5,002 nt of DNA from Candidatus Neoanaerotignum tabaqchaliae (lineage in GTDB: Bacteria > Bacillota > Clostridia > Lachnospirales > Anaerotignaceae): the NCBI GenBank assembly GCA_904420235.1, contig CAJFUS010000041.1, positions 1 through 5,002 of the forward strand, written 5' to 3'. The notes under the pieces were generated by a model. That model had not been told where the DNA came from. It did no database searches and saw only the letters and a list, made by a program, of their open reading frames with translations. Of this stretch, positions 4,377-5,002 are shown piece by piece; the first letter of the stretch is position 1, and the number at the start of each line of letters is the position of its first letter. The translations under genes and the position numbers were made by a program.

Positions 4377-5002
4377 ATGCGGCATTTCACAAGGGAAGAA
4401 ATAAACGGCGCTTTGCGCGCCCGTCATGGGGCTAAAATCCAGGAAGCCTTAGGCAATGCCCATGTGGCCATAGCCGGCCTTGGCGGCCTTGGCTCCAATG
4501 TGGCGTTTTCACTGTGCCGCATTGGTGTTGGACACATACACATTATAGATTTTGACATAGTTGATTTAACCAACCTGAACAGGCAGCAGTATTTTTTGGA
4601 GCATGTTGGAATGTATAAAACCGAGGCCCTTAAAAGCGAACTGCTCAATATAAACCCATATATTGATATAACCTTAGACACCGTTAAGGTTTCACCGGAG
4701 AACATAAAAGACCTTTTTATGTACGACAATATTATTTGCGAGGCTTTTGATAACCCCGAGGCCAAGGCTATGCTTATAGAAAACGCAAGCGAAATTTTTC
4801 CGGATAAAAAAATCGTCTGCGCCTCGGGCCTTGCGGGATATGAAAGCTCTAACCTTATAAAAACAAAAAAATTAGGCAAAAACATATATCTATGCGGCGA
4901 CGGGATAAACGGCGCGTCGCAAACAATGGGGCTTATGGCTCCAAGAGCGGCTTTATGCGCCGCCCACGAGGCCAATATAATCACACGTCTTATTTTAGGC
5001 CA
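4377..5002 (+). CDS. thiF: Sulfur carrier protein ThiS adenylyltransferase ThiF (3' end beyond window)
   Basis: 208 codons are visible, reading off the right edge without a stop. The protein has the E1-like/ThiF Rossmann nucleotide site GLGGLGSN (34-41), then IIDFDIVDLTNLNRQQ (56-71) with D58 and D60 and the catalytic R69/Q71 motif, K81, and the FDN loop with D125. This family activates the ThiS C-terminus by ATP-dependent adenylation. No CxxC pairs are seen, unlike the roughly 250-aa E. coli ThiF with its structural zinc. It matches the shorter, about 200-215 aa ThiF type of clostridia, so only a few residues should be missing. The ATG at 4377 is 3 nt after the thiS stop, and its Shine-Dalgarno is inside thiS. 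thiG and thiH commonly follow in such operons but are not in view. Confidence 0.94.
   Translation, partial: MRHFTREEINGALRARHGAKIQEALGNAHVAIAGLGGLGSNVAFSLCRIGVGHIHIIDFDIVDLTNLNRQQYFLEHVGMYKTEALKSELLNINPYIDITLDTVKVSPENIKDLFMYDNIICEAFDNPEAKAMLIENASEIFPDKKIVCASGLAGYESSNLIKTKKLGKNIYLCGDGINGASQTMGLMAPRAALCAAHEANIITRLILG

Noticed and set aside
4424..4984. 186-codon open frame on the minus strand opposite thiF
   Set aside because: It is antisense to a clear ThiF with all its motifs, has no ribosome-binding site of note and shows no recognisable domain; a shadow of thiF codon composition.

Overview
The window looks like chromosomal DNA from a low-to-moderate-GC Firmicute, most likely a member of the Clostridia. 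The basis is AT-rich intergenic DNA, strong AGGAGG ribosome-binding sites, consensus TTGACA promoters, a large serine recombinase of the clostridial type, and a TPP-riboswitch-led thiS-thiF operon whose ThiF is the short form common in anaerobic Firmicutes. I cannot name the species.

Left third, minus strand (1-1825). Reading right to left there is a MarR-family regulator, then a PLP-dependent threonine/serine dehydratase (or serine racemase) relative, then the first 72 codons of an ornithine cyclodeaminase/mu-crystallin family protein that runs off the left edge. A near-identical 15-bp imperfect dyad (GTWTAG-N3-CTAWAC type) lies inside the marR core promoter and occurs twice in the marR-dehydratase gap, with a weaker third copy there. 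The simplest reading is an autoregulated MarR switch controlling a small amino-acid-metabolism operon. The marR promoter sits so close to the ATG that the transcript should be nearly or fully leaderless.

Middle (1826-3666), plus strand. A 48-residue hypothetical protein is followed 4 nt later by a 517-aa large serine recombinase with an intact catalytic motif, zinc ribbon and coiled coil. No other mobile-element genes and no convincing attachment sites are visible.

Right third (3667-5002), plus strand. An empty AT-rich spacer leads to a textbook promoter, a TPP riboswitch with its own intrinsic terminator, and then a second, separate intrinsic terminator. The 5' arm of this second terminator can instead pair with upstream sequence, including a duplicate of the terminator's 3' arm. 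thiS and the nearly complete thiF follow. Their products make the activated sulfur carrier for the thiazole half of thiamine. The two RNA elements in series before thiS, the second unexplained by TPP, are the most intriguing feature of the window.
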